A DNA stretch of 64,000 bases from Parietichytrium sp. I65-24A (lineage: Eukaryota; Sar; Bigyra; Thraustochytrida; Thraustochytriidae), in assembly GCA_012862575.1 (NCBI GenBank), contig BLSF01000021.1, positions 124,001 through 188,000 of the forward strand, read 5' to 3'. Below are positions 11,279 to 20,434 of the stretch, piece after piece (position 1 is the stretch's first letter; the number at the start of each line of letters is the position of its first letter). The notes under the pieces were generated by a model. That model did no database searches. It was not told the DNA's origin and saw only the letters and a program-made list of their open reading frames with translations. The translations under genes were made by a program, and so were the position numbers.

Positions 11279-11944
11279 GGCGTCGCGCGCGACCCGTTTA
11301 GGCGAGGCAATCCTGCGCACTCCTCCGGACTCACGGCCACTGTGAGGGGACGCTGGCCTCAGCTGCGGGGGCCGACGGTCGCTTGACTGTGGGGAACTGT
11401 GGGTTACTGTGGGGAACTGTGGTGTGGTTTTGTTGTGGGATGTTGTGGGGAAAAAATTGAAAAAATTGAAAAAAGGACGTTGTGATGTAGAAATGCGTTC
11501 CGCGGGGATACTGCTAGGGGGTCGGGTAGGAGTGCTCTACGATGGGAAGGGCGGTGGTTATGTGTTTGATGTATGGTCAGATCATGATGTGCATGCAAGT
11601 GTGCGCATGCGAATGTGGCGTGTGGTGTGGGTCGGGACATGACTGCGATGCTGCGCATGGGTGCGCTTTTGAGTTTTCGGCGAACGGAGATGGAAATGGA
11701 AATCAGTGTTTTGCCAGGGATGTGTAGGGGGAGGAAATGTATGGAAGAGCTAAACGCTGGGTAAAAAACAAAGGTCTGGCAAAGTTGGTTTGTATGCTGC
11801 TTTCGCTTGGTCGTCCTACATCTGTATGCTCACGGCAGCTCGTTGTTTTGTTTGGTTGGTTGGTTTGCTGCGCGCAGAAGCTGACCCACATACTCAGTCT
11901 ACATTTATGTTCGGGGCCGCAAGGCCCCTACGTGTGTGACGGAG
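11279..11944. other. Upstream region of coiled-coil gene and 3' flank of sorting nexin
   Basis: About 660 bp. A G/T-rich stretch at 11382-11450 repeats ctgtggggaactgtggg-type units. No gene is supported. Confidence 0.6.
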
Positions 11945-14044
11945 TTACACCTTGAATAGCTTATCTTCCATCGAATCACTACTAGAGTTCCCCTCCTCGA
12001 GATCGTCGTCGTCATAGACAAAGTCGTCTTGCTTTAGAACACGAACATTGTCCGAAAAAGTCACTGTCGGCCGCTTGCCATTCCCATTCCGTAGCGGCCG
12101 AGTAACGGGCGGCAATTCGCTCTTATATAGTGGCAAATTAGGGCTGCCAGAACCTAATGTTGTTCTCGCCGGCACCGGCGGCTTTGGATCCCCTGCATCG
12201 GCAAATTGCTCGTCAAATAGTCCTCGGAATGGGGTTACGTGCGGCTCATCGCACTCGGCATCGCGGCTGGTAATCTCGGTTGATCCAGGCGTTTGATTGG
12301 GCGAATAGTTTGATGGCGGAGTGCCCAAGTTGGGTGACGTCCGAGAAGGCGAGACGGACCACTCCGTGACCTGCTCAGACCGGGTTGCCAGAAACGCGTC
12401 AACATCAAACTTGAGCAGTTTCTCCTTCAAGTTCTCCCACTTGTTCCGTCTGTCGGCTGCAAGCATAATCTGGGCCTGGACCATTTCCTCGGCAGCTTTT
12501 GCAATCATGCACGATCGCACCTGGCACATCTCGTGCCATTCGGCGGCAAGGCGCTCATGAGGAGTGACGCCGTAAACCGGCTCCTCCTTCTGGCCGTCTG
12601 TGATATCGGCACTGTACAAGTAGGACACCAAAGACTTCATCTTGGGGAGGATATGTTTGTACCACAATCGCAGCGACTGCATCATGGAATGATAAGACTC
12701 CATCGCTGCGCACTCTGCAGCGAGATGCTCCTCTCGCGTCCTCTTAAGTGCCATACCAAAGAGGTTGCAAGGATCGAGGCGCATGTTCACCTTTACCTTG
12801 TTCCGTCCTTCCAGTTGGTCGGCCTGAGATAGCTTGAGCAGTTCAATCCCAAGCTCTTCCCACTTGTGCTTCACTGAATCCTCGCGCTCAAGCAGGCCAG
12901 CGACAGCGCGTTTGGCAGCCTTCATGGCTGATTGCAACCCAGGCAAGAGAGTGTTGACTCCATTCAGGGCGACTGGGCCACTGCCATAAAGCTCTATGGC
13001 CTCCTCTACTTGACAACGAGCACGACCTGCAACGAGAGGGTCCTCTCTAGAGAAACCATGAAAAGTGCTTCCGCGGATGGAAGACTGATAATACTGCACT
13101 CCGTGCGCTATGGATCGCGGGGAGGAGGACGAGACCGAATTCGAGTCGACGGTGGCATTATCTGCGATGCAGTCCTGTTCAAAAAGGAATTTTCTAAACG
13201 GTGCCGAGATGGACATGACGCGGTGGAGCGACACAAACCGCAGCCAGACCTCGAGTGCCCTTCGCCTTTTGTTCACAAACTTTGGGTCTGCAGCCGATGT
13301 TAGCGAGAGGCGGTGCTTTGAGGGCAACGGTGGCACAAAGATAAGTCGCACCTTACTTGATGCACCTATGCGATACCTGTAGTCTAGTGAAAGCGTGCGA
13401 TGAAGGTCAAAGAATTCTGAGTATCTCCTATTGACCGTGTACGGCTTGTCGAGCGCGTCCGCCCAAAGCGCTTGTGCCTCTTTCTCCAAGTACCGCTTGC
13501 CAGCCAATGTGATGGTGAACGAGTAGGAGATGAATTCCTGAGGGTGCGAGCCGAATAGATCGTCAGTTTCGTCGCTTGGCTCGCACAAGAGCATCGACTT
13601 GACATGTGCAAGGTTCTCCGAGTCGTTGCAGCTCGATTCAAGCACCTCAGCCACGCTCCCCCGGGTGCCGGACGGGAAGAATCGGCAATGGCGGCCATCT
13701 TCATTCTCATACCCGATCAGAGTCGACAAGGACGACAGACCCCAGACATCCTTTACCTCCAGCGGGACCATGCCCGTCCCGACTCGCCGTATCTTTCCAA
13801 ACCTGGCCAGCCGCCGCTCCGTCTCCTTCATGAACGCTCCCGCGGACTTTTGCAGCACTTGCCGCACTACTCGTACGCTGGCCTCTCTGCTCCTCGGGTC
13901 CAGCTGCTCGCTCCGCTGCAGCGCCTCCCGAAGCTCCTGGTAAAGCTTACCGAGCGTCTCCCGCCACACCTTCTCGCTCTGCGCCGCGCTGGGACCCACT
14001 TCCTCCAGCTTGCCCAGCACCTCTTCCGCGTCTTCGTCATCCAT
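11945..14044 (-). CDS. PX-BAR domain sorting nexin
   Basis: The start at MDDEDAEEV (14044) gives 699 residues. The frame continues 5', but that part translates GA/CT microsatellite and is not credible protein. A PX domain spans about 160-290, with RRYSEFFDLH near 200 (the phosphoinositide-contacting Arg-Arg-Tyr-Ser motif), then VPPLPSKHRL and a closing helix ending FRKFLFEQ. A BAR-type helical region follows at roughly 350-585. The Ser/Pro/Thr-rich tail has PPVPARTTL, a possible SH3 ligand. SNX-BAR proteins bind PI3P and tubulate endosomes in retromer or related sorting. The order PX then BAR resembles SNX1/2/5 or SNX4/7/30; I cannot choose. The tail of about 110 residues after the BAR is unusual. 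Confidence 0.85.
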   Translation of the reverse strand: MDDEDAEEVLGKLEEVGPSAAQSEKVWRETLGKLYQELREALQRSEQLDPRSREASVRVVRQVLQKSAGAFMKETERRLARFGKIRRVGTGMVPLEVKDVWGLSSLSTLIGYENEDGRHCRFFPSGTRGSVAEVLESSCNDSENLAHVKSMLLCEPSDETDDLFGSHPQEFISYSFTITLAGKRYLEKEAQALWADALDKPYTVNRRYSEFFDLHRTLSLDYRYRIGASSKVRLIFVPPLPSKHRLSLTSAADPKFVNKRRRALEVWLRFVSLHRVMSISAPFRKFLFEQDCIADNATVDSNSVSSSSPRSIAHGVQYYQSSIRGSTFHGFSREDPLVAGRARCQVEEAIELYGSGPVALNGVNTLLPGLQSAMKAAKRAVAGLLEREDSVKHKWEELGIELLKLSQADQLEGRNKVKVNMRLDPCNLFGMALKRTREEHLAAECAAMESYHSMMQSLRLWYKHILPKMKSLVSYLYSADITDGQKEEPVYGVTPHERLAAEWHEMCQVRSCMIAKAAEEMVQAQIMLAADRRNKWENLKEKLLKFDVDAFLATRSEQVTEWSVSPSRTSPNLGTPPSNYSPNQTPGSTEITSRDAECDEPHVTPFRGLFDEQFADAGDPKPPVPARTTLGSGSPNLPLYKSELPPVTRPLRNGNGKRPTVTFSDNVRVLKQDDFVYDDDDLEEGNSSSDSMEDKLFKV

Positions 14045-14154
14045 TTTTCTGCTTTCCTGCTTTTCTGCCTTTCTGCTTTTCTGCACCACACGCCTTCCAC
14101 CTTCGTTCGAGCCGCCTGCTCCTTCGCGCACCCTCCAGTCCCCTCTCCTCGAGG

Positions 14155-14203
14155 GAGAGAGAGAGAGAGAGAAAGAGAGAAAGACAAAGAGAGAGAGAGA
14201 GAG
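14155..14203. repeat. GA microsatellite
   Basis: An imperfect (GA)n tract of about 49 bp lies about 110 bp upstream of the sorting-nexin start. Confidence 0.95.
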
Positions 14204-14654
14204 GTTGGATGCACTTGGAGATGGCGCAAAATGCGCGGCGGAGAAGACGCGGACCAGACGGTCTGCGCAGTGGGTTCCACGCCGCAGAACCTTTCCGGCG
14301 GCGCGCGGGTGCGAGTTTCGCCTTCCCGGGTCAGGTCCTCGGCGCGTACCCCTGGGCGTTGCTCGAATGGGGGATCGCGCCGACGATTTCACCACCGAGA
14401 CGTCGCCTCTCGTTTTGGGAGCTGCGGAGCTACGAAACTACGGATCGCGTCCAGCGTCGAGCTCTTTGATCGCGAACAAAGAGCTGATTCTTCACTGGGG
14501 AACGCTTTTCTCCGTAAGATTCCCAGCTCTCCATACATACCACACATATATACACATATACACGTCTCCACTCGTACTGAGTACCACACGTTTGCGTTTG
14601 TGTACCACACTAACCACACCTAATTGCTCGCTAGTCAGCGGAACGCGGCGAGTT

Positions 14655-14674
14655 TCTCTCTCTCTCTCTCTCTC
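14655..14674. repeat. CT microsatellite
   Basis: A pure (TC)n tract of about 20 bp lies about 240 bp upstream of the F1-alpha-like start. Confidence 0.95.
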
Positions 14675-14909
14675 CGCGCACTCGGAAGGATTCCGAAGGA
14701 GCGGCCGCGCACCCCAATTCCGCGAACACCGCACCCCCGCGCGAAGCAGGCGAGCTGGTAAGACGAGTCGGCGGTCGCATCTTACAGGACCCGACTTTTT
14801 CTCCCGCGCACCCTCCGCACCTCCGTACCTTCCGTACGCACGTGCGAACCGGTGCGCTCACGAGAAAGCAAGAAAGCGAGAAAGCGAAAAGTCCAGTCCT
14901 CAGTCGGCG

Positions 14910-16819
14910 ATGCAGGCGGCTGCGCGGCGGGCCGGTTCCCGGCGGGTTCCGCGTTGGGTTCTCGGTGCGCGCGGTCTGGCGGAGTGGTCTCGCGTGGCGT
15001 GCGCGGACGGCCGGCTGCTGTGCGTGGAGGAGCCCGTGTGGGGCCGCCCCGCAGCTGCGGGCGACGTGCTCGTGGGCCCGGATGGCGAGTCCCCGGTGGC
15101 CGCGGTGCTCTTCCGCGCGCACGGCGGCCTCGCCTTCGCGGCGCGCCTGGGCTCGTGCTCATCCTCATCCTCATCCTCAGGGTCGTCCTCAGCGGGGGAG
15201 AGCAGAGTGCGCGCGCACGGTAAGCTGCGGCTGCGCGTGGGCGCGGACGGGGAGGTGCGCGCGGGAGAGGACGGGCCGCTGGTGTTCAGGGACCAGCCGC
15301 GAGACATTGAGCGGGAGGTGATCTCGGAAGGGTGGAACGTGGGGCTGTGCGCGGTGGACGCGCTGACGCCGCTGGGCGTGGGGCAGAGCATGCTGCTCGC
15401 GAGCGAGGCGGGAGGGGAGCGGAAACGGGACGCGATGATGCTGGACGCTGCGGTGGGGGTGCTGGCGAGGACGCACAACGCCGAATGTCGGGCGTGGGTG
15501 GCGGTGCCGCCGATGAGAGAGGGCCACTCTGACCTGTTCCGGGAAGATGGTCTCGTGGAACGCTTCCGAGCCGCCGGCGTGCGGGACAAGGTGGCCTTGA
15601 TCAAGCCGAGCGCGGAGGAGGAGCGGCTGGATGTGGATTTATCGAGCTACCTGAACAGCTACGCAGCGTGCGCGCTTGCGGAGGAGCGTCGCGACAAGGC
15701 GGGCCATGCACTCCTGCTGCTTCCGGATCTGCACTCGCACTACGTTCTCTGGCGCCGCTCGCAGCGCCTTGCCTCGAAATACTTTCAACAGGCTCGTGGA
15801 GACGTCCCAGCATCTGTCTTCTCTCCTGGCGCCGACAGGGCGGACCTGCGGCAGTTTTATAGTGCGCTCATTCAGCGCGCTGCTCGCTTGAACGCTTCAT
15901 TGGGCTCCGGAACAATGAGCACCCTTCAAGGAGTGTACACAGGCAAGATCGCCGCGACTCGCCAACATGCGCAAAAGTCTGGCGGCGGCGGCTTAGAGCC
16001 CAACGCAGAGAAGGTCTTTGAACTGCGGGACTTTTATAGCGACAGCGACAGACCAGCAGCGGAGTTGAATCGAATTAAGCTTCTCGCTGACAAGGGAATC
16101 AAGCTCACTAGCACCAACCTTGCCAAGCTGAACATTCGCTTGCCGGAACCTGCCCCTGAAGACACAGAGTCCAAATTGATGTCTTGGGGCCTCACTGGGC
16201 CCCTGGTAACTGCCGAAACGCAAACACAACACGCCGAGGAGCTCAAGTCGATTTCCGACGGACACATCTCTGTCACCCAGGGGGAGGGCGAGCTCTTCGA
16301 TTTTGACATTGGAAATTCCCTCACCCGCATCGGGATCGGAACAAACAAGAATCAGTCTCGGGACACCAGAGCAATCGCTTTGCGCCAAGTTGCCGGCCCT
16401 CTTCGCTTGGAACTATGCCAAATGTTCGATGTGGACCCCAGCAAAGTAAGTTTCTGGCATTTTCACCTGTGAACGTTGACCCAATCTTAACATGTTACTT
16501 GCTCTTTCACGTGTCGTAGAAGACGGCGCCCCGCAGAGCCCTCTTGCTCTCTAGAGCCATGCGCCATAAGCCGGGCTCATCTCTGTCTATTCAGGCCGAG
16601 GTTGCCCTGCTCCACTCCATCTCACGCGGTATTTTGGATGACGAGAATGACGAAGTCTTGCTCGAAGGGGGAGAGGAGTCGAAGCTCGTTGCGGAGATCG
16701 AGAAACGTTTCCCGGACGACTTGAAGCTCAAAATACAGAGCAAAAGCGCGGCGTTGAGCGTTGAGGAGCTTCTTGCAATCGAAAATGTTGTTGTGGAGGC
16801 GATTAGGAGTTGCAAGTAG
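14910..16819 (+). CDS. F1-ATP synthase alpha-like paralogue lacking the P-loop
   Basis: Exons 14910-16445 and 16520-16819 flank a 74-bp GTAAGT intron and give 611 residues. Alignable F1-alpha landmarks run in order. CAVDALTPLGVGQ near 147-159 matches alpha KAVDSLVPIGRGQ. SYAACALAEERRDKAGHALL near 250-269 matches the family's SGCAMGEYFRDNGKHALI. FYSALIQRAARLN matches FYLHSRLLERAAR. LKSISDGHI matches VISITDGQI. SLTRIG near 470-475 matches SVSRVG, so the alpha arginine finger is kept. The Walker A segment (GDRQTGKT in alpha) is replaced by SEAGGERK with no GKT, and the Walker B YDD becomes LPD. About 85 residues are inserted at 350-435, and the N-terminal beta-barrel is reduced. The Arg-rich first 30 residues look like a mitochondrial presequence. 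A non-catalytic F1 subunit, assembly factor or moonlighting paralogue fits; catalytic use is unlikely. Confidence 0.72.
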
Positions 16820-17206
16820 AGAACGGTTTGGGAACCGTTTTTTGTTTTCCTTATTACATTATGAATCGATCGCGGATCTCCTCCTTATTCCGCGCACGGC
16901 GAATTTGCCGCTTTTCACTTAGTCAAAGCGGATCTGCTTCACATTGTGTGTGCCAGGCTGGTAATGCTCTTCCGCGGTGCGGAAGTGGCGGAAGCTGGAA
17001 AATACCGTGGAATTTGAGTTGATAGAACAAAAACTATTCGAATTTATTATGTTTGTTCATTGCCAAACAAACTTAGCCGACGTTGCAACTTCTTGAAGGG
17101 TCAAGATCGAGAAAATGCCTTGCGCAGTGGGAATCTGTCTCCTCAATCCTCCCGCTTGCCTGATACAATACTTAGTGTGTGAGAATAGAAACGATGAAAA
17201 GTGACC
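16820..17206. other. Convergent intergenic region
   Basis: About 390 bp between two 3' ends. A short inverted repeat, AACGGTTTGGGAACCGTT at 16821-16838, follows the F1-alpha-like stop directly. No gene is seen. Confidence 0.6.
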
Positions 17207-18592
17207 TCAAAAGAAGCTACACGGGTTTCTCTTCGCTTCTTTACGTGATCTCAGACTCTTTCTTGAGCTCGTCTCAAGAAAAGGTACTGACAGCTCCCTC
17301 CAGCTTCCAAAGCCGCTCGATTGAAGAGCCTCATCAGGTGACGTAACAAGATGCAACAATTCACCCCAGCTTTGTCGAGTCATGGAGGTAATGTATCCGT
17401 CGGTGTCTGAAATTACGCTCTTCATTCTGGATAGTACAATCTCTTTGGAGCGCAGCACCTGCCAATCGAGCTGAAATAGGTGCCAAGCATTCTCGGGCAG
17501 GCGTTGCAACTCCAAGGATAATAACATCAGCGCAGTGGCGTTCTGCACCTTCTCATCCAAAACCTGCGTGTCCAAAGCTGCGCGAGGAGAGGACAAGAGC
17601 TCTGAAAGGGAATTAACGCTGTGCATTTGCCAGTCCCCTGCGGCAAGTCTGTCAATAGTGCTCCGGTCCGTGTCACTTGGACTGCCTTCCTCGACAGAAA
17701 CAAATACTCCACCAAGGTAATTATAAGCCCGGAATGGAGAAGTTGATGTAACCAATGCAAATGTGCGAAGCTCAGCGGCATGCCCTTGTACATCGGCGAT
17801 GTTAGAGGGTATCAAGGTGGCTATGGAAGACTTTTGTGGGAATGTCTTGCACTGCCCAATGGATTCCTCCGCCGTCTTAGTTGTTCGTTCACCGGTATAC
17901 TTGTCTTCGATCCACCACCGAGATGCAGCGAACGAAGGGGAGCTTTTTAGCTTTGCAAGTGCCATTGTACATTCCCTGGGTTTGCCCAGATCGAATTGCA
18001 AAGTGCTGTGTTTCATAGCCCCTAGGCTGCAGCCGTGGGCAGCGAAGAAATTATTATTCAGGCACACCCCTTTGCAGTGATCGGTCACCTCCACACAGGG
18101 AAACTGGGCGGGATCGGCGTCTTCATACGAAGTCTCCGCAGCCAAGAGCTGGAGTCCATCTGCAGTCACGTGCACCCTCGCCTTGAGCGGGTCATCCACT
18201 ACCTCCCATCCCCACTCCACCAGAGTTGTCTCTAACGTTGAGAAGCCAACTGCGGCCGGGTCGATGTAGTAAAACCACGCGGGTTCTAAAGTCTTGGGCT
18301 TGAGCTCATACGCCGCTTCCTCGACTTGATCGGAAAGGGAGGGTAGGACCTCGGAAGATAGTTCCAACCTTGCGTTTGGCTTGGTCTCTGAGGTGAGGTC
18401 AATCTGAAACTTTACCAGCCACAGCACGGCGCACACGAGGCCCAGCACCAGGCCCTTTTGCCATCTCAGCTTGGCCATGAGGACTTCAACAAGGTCCTTC
18501 ACATTGGCAGACCGAGGAGAGAACACCACTCGCGGGCTGGTCTCCGCCCACCTCTCGGCCTTGGCCTGAGTGTCTGCTCGAAGCCCCTTCAT
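17207..18592 (-). CDS. Type II membrane protein with divergent tubulin-tyrosine-ligase-like domain
   Basis: 461 residues from ATG 18592. A longer frame from 18634 only adds translation of the GA tract. A short basic cytosolic N-terminus precedes one membrane helix (GLVLGLVCAVLWLVKF), placing the rest in the lumen or outside. The rest resembles TTL-family ATP-grasp proteins. VEWGWEVVDDPLKARVHVT resembles the TTL start, where a rule of (R/K)-G-W-x-x-V then D-x-x-A-D-x-x-W holds. LRTFALVTSTSPFRAYNYLG resembles the TTL R-x-Y-V-L-V-T block with its D-P-L-R. WHLFQLDWQV resembles the late F-D-x-x-V strand. Expected ATP and metal residues (late E-V-N) are not obvious, so activity is doubtful. Cysteines in CVEVTDHCKGVCLNNN suggest lumenal disulfides. 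A membrane-anchored TTL fold is unusual; assignment is tentative. Confidence 0.55.
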   Translation of the reverse strand: MKGLRADTQAKAERWAETSPRVVFSPRSANVKDLVEVLMAKLRWQKGLVLGLVCAVLWLVKFQIDLTSETKPNARLELSSEVLPSLSDQVEEAAYELKPKTLEPAWFYYIDPAAVGFSTLETTLVEWGWEVVDDPLKARVHVTADGLQLLAAETSYEDADPAQFPCVEVTDHCKGVCLNNNFFAAHGCSLGAMKHSTLQFDLGKPRECTMALAKLKSSPSFAASRWWIEDKYTGERTTKTAEESIGQCKTFPQKSSIATLIPSNIADVQGHAAELRTFALVTSTSPFRAYNYLGGVFVSVEEGSPSDTDRSTIDRLAAGDWQMHSVNSLSELLSSPRAALDTQVLDEKVQNATALMLLSLELQRLPENAWHLFQLDWQVLRSKEIVLSRMKSVISDTDGYITSMTRQSWGELLHLVTSPDEALQSSGFGSWRELSVPFLETSSRKSLRSRKEAKRNPCSFF

Positions 18593-18596
18593 CTCC

Positions 18597-18619
18597 TCTC
18601 TCTCTCTCTCTCTCTCTCT
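18597..18619. repeat. CT microsatellite in the TTL-like 5' leader
   Basis: A pure (CT)n tract lies directly upstream of the TTL-like ATG; it reads (GA)n on the coding strand. Confidence 0.95.
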
Positions 18620-19540
18620 TGCTCGCTCTTCCACTTCGTCTCCCTGTCTTCCTCTCTCCTTGTCTTCTCGGCCGGATCAGATTTGCAAGGGCGACACCTG
18701 AGCGAACACCTCCCTACTCGCGCGCATCCAACGCGTCCCCCTCAAGTGCCTCACTAATGGGACTGGGACTCAGTACTGACAGTGAGTACTAGCTCTCAGT
18801 AAGTTCGCATCGATATCGTTCAATTCGGCGGTCCAAACATGACCAAATCCGCCTCCTTCCGCTTCTCCCTACGCTCGCCTACAGGAGGTGCTAGCTGGGG
18901 GCTAAAGCTAGAGATTTTTCTTTCTTCTTTTTTGGACTTTTGGGACGAGCGATACGAGCGATCGAAGAGATAGCAGAGGTGCTTCTAGGTATCACTATGG
19001 ACATGCACATATGTATACATATGCATATGCTACCAAGTCATTGTCGACGCTCTCAACTCGTCTCAGAGTATCTCAGAATATCTCAGAGCCCTTTCTGTTC
19101 ACTGTCAATGAATCAGTTTTTAGTTTCTGTTCTGAGTGAAGGAGAAGCGGAAGGCAACAATTTTACAAAATAAGAGAATCGTCTCCAAGATTAAATTAGG
19201 CTAGATTTGATTGTAAGGGTGTGCCCCGCCTAGAGAATGTCTACCGCTTTTGGTAAGTCTCAATTGAAAATGCGATGTGCAAGAATCGAACGAAACATTC
19301 CCGCTAAGCTTACCATAGCGTCTCCACTTTTGTCGAAAATGTATGTGGAGGGAGAAGCGGACTACTACAACTTGTCAATACGAAAACCTTTAGCAGTCGA
19401 CGATGTCACACTAAGAAACACTCATAACACAGAAGGCAAGAGAACAGAGAGCTGATCTCCGAACGCAAGGAAGCAAAACTCGTTCATCGCAACACCATTA
19501 TTGGGATGGGTGGTGAGACCTCCAAATAATAGGATCCACA

Positions 19541-19555
19541 TACCGGTACCGGTAC
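19541..19555. promoter_or_regulatory. Palindromic 15-mer TACCGGTACCGGTAC
   Basis: An overlapping double GGTACC-type palindrome. The identical 15-mer recurs at 61990-62004. Function is unknown; it could be a protein-binding site or a decayed repeat end. Confidence 0.4.
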
Positions 19556-20434
19556 TGCATCGCATGCTCTTCTCCCTCACCCTCCATTTCTTTCGCTACA
19601 CGAGCATTACTAGCGTCCATAAGAGCACTCCAATGAATAGGGATCATTAACGTCAGAAGGTAGCAGTCTCCGAATGAGTGGCTGTGAATCTTGAGCAGCG
19701 CAGCTCGTAAGTGCTGCTAAGAAGGTCTCACCACAAACTTACACGCAGTCTTATTGACGGATAATAACAGCAACTTGAAACTAGCAGACAGTGAAGAATG
19801 AGAGATTGCTCAAAACTATAACTTGATTGAGCAGCAGTTCAGAAACGCGCGAACGTGTGAAAACGCGCTCGATTTAGAGCGAGAGATTGAGATTGAGATT
19901 GCGTTGGAGAAGACGAGGTGTTGAAGATTATATAAATAGTGGAAGAATGATGCGGCCGCGGAGTAGTTTGTCGTGAATAGGAGGAAAGGAGCGAAGCAGC
20001 GTTTGGGAGGGCCAAGAAGGTCTCCCTGCGAGACCATGATGACAGTGAGTGGAAAGAGAGGGAAGGAGCGGAAAATGACCGGCAGGAGATACACGTGCGA
20101 TGAGGACAAATCTTGCGCTGCTTTCACAATCTATGCGCTTCTCGACTTAATTAGTGGGAGTTTTGATCGATAGCCTGAGCAGTGTACGCTGGGTGGATGG
20201 ATGGGGGCGACGGTCGAGTTCGCGCGGTGATCGAAGTATTACCCTTTTGTGTTGATTTTAGCGTGAAAACACCTACCTACATTTTATTTTTGAGCGCTGA
20301 GAACTCGTGTCGTCCCTGGGGGCAACAACTTTGTTCAACAAGAAAAACAAAGAAACGACTGACAATTATTTCAATTTGTTAATGTTCAGGATTCAGCAAT
20401 GAAGAACGGGGCAAATGACGTTGCTGTTTGCTCA

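Larger units (their letters stand above)
14045..14909. other. Bidirectional promoter region with GA and CT tracts
   Basis: 865 bp between divergent ATGs at 14044 (-) and 14910 (+). It contains a GA tract (14155-14203) and a CT tract (14655-14674). A 17-bp stretch, TTACAGGACCCGACTTT at 14782-14798, recurs with one change at 36123-36139. Long frames cross this region on both strands but encode only Arg/Glu/Ser-rich microsatellite translation. Confidence 0.6.
18593..20434. other. Long intergenic region with TCACTGTCA motifs and a TATA-like box
   Basis: About 1.84 kb with no supportable gene. It contains a CT tract (18597-18619), the motif TCACTGTCA in either orientation at 18777-18785, 19099-19107 and 20040-20048, the 15-bp palindromic TACCGGTACCGGTAC at 19541-19555, and TATAAATAGT at 19931-19940. 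An ACATATG-rich alternation lies near 19003-19030. A noncoding transcript is possible but not shown. Confidence 0.55.

Noticed and set aside
10421-11386. A 321-codon frame on the + strand opposite the coiled-coil gene.
   Set aside because: It is the antisense shadow of a Glu/Leu-rich coiled coil and shows no domain.
14045-14395. A 117-residue N-terminal extension of the sorting nexin.
   Set aside because: It translates the GA/CT microsatellite (Ser/Leu runs) and promoter DNA; the ATG at 14044 opens normal sequence.
14010-14909. A 300-residue N-terminal extension of the F1-alpha-like protein.
   Set aside because: It overlaps the divergent gene and is translated microsatellite; ATG 14910 gives a plausible presequence.
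19816-20127. A 103-codon minus-strand frame in the 18.6-20.4 kb gap.
   Set aside because: Low-complexity Ser/Phe composition, no domain, and no flanking exon support.
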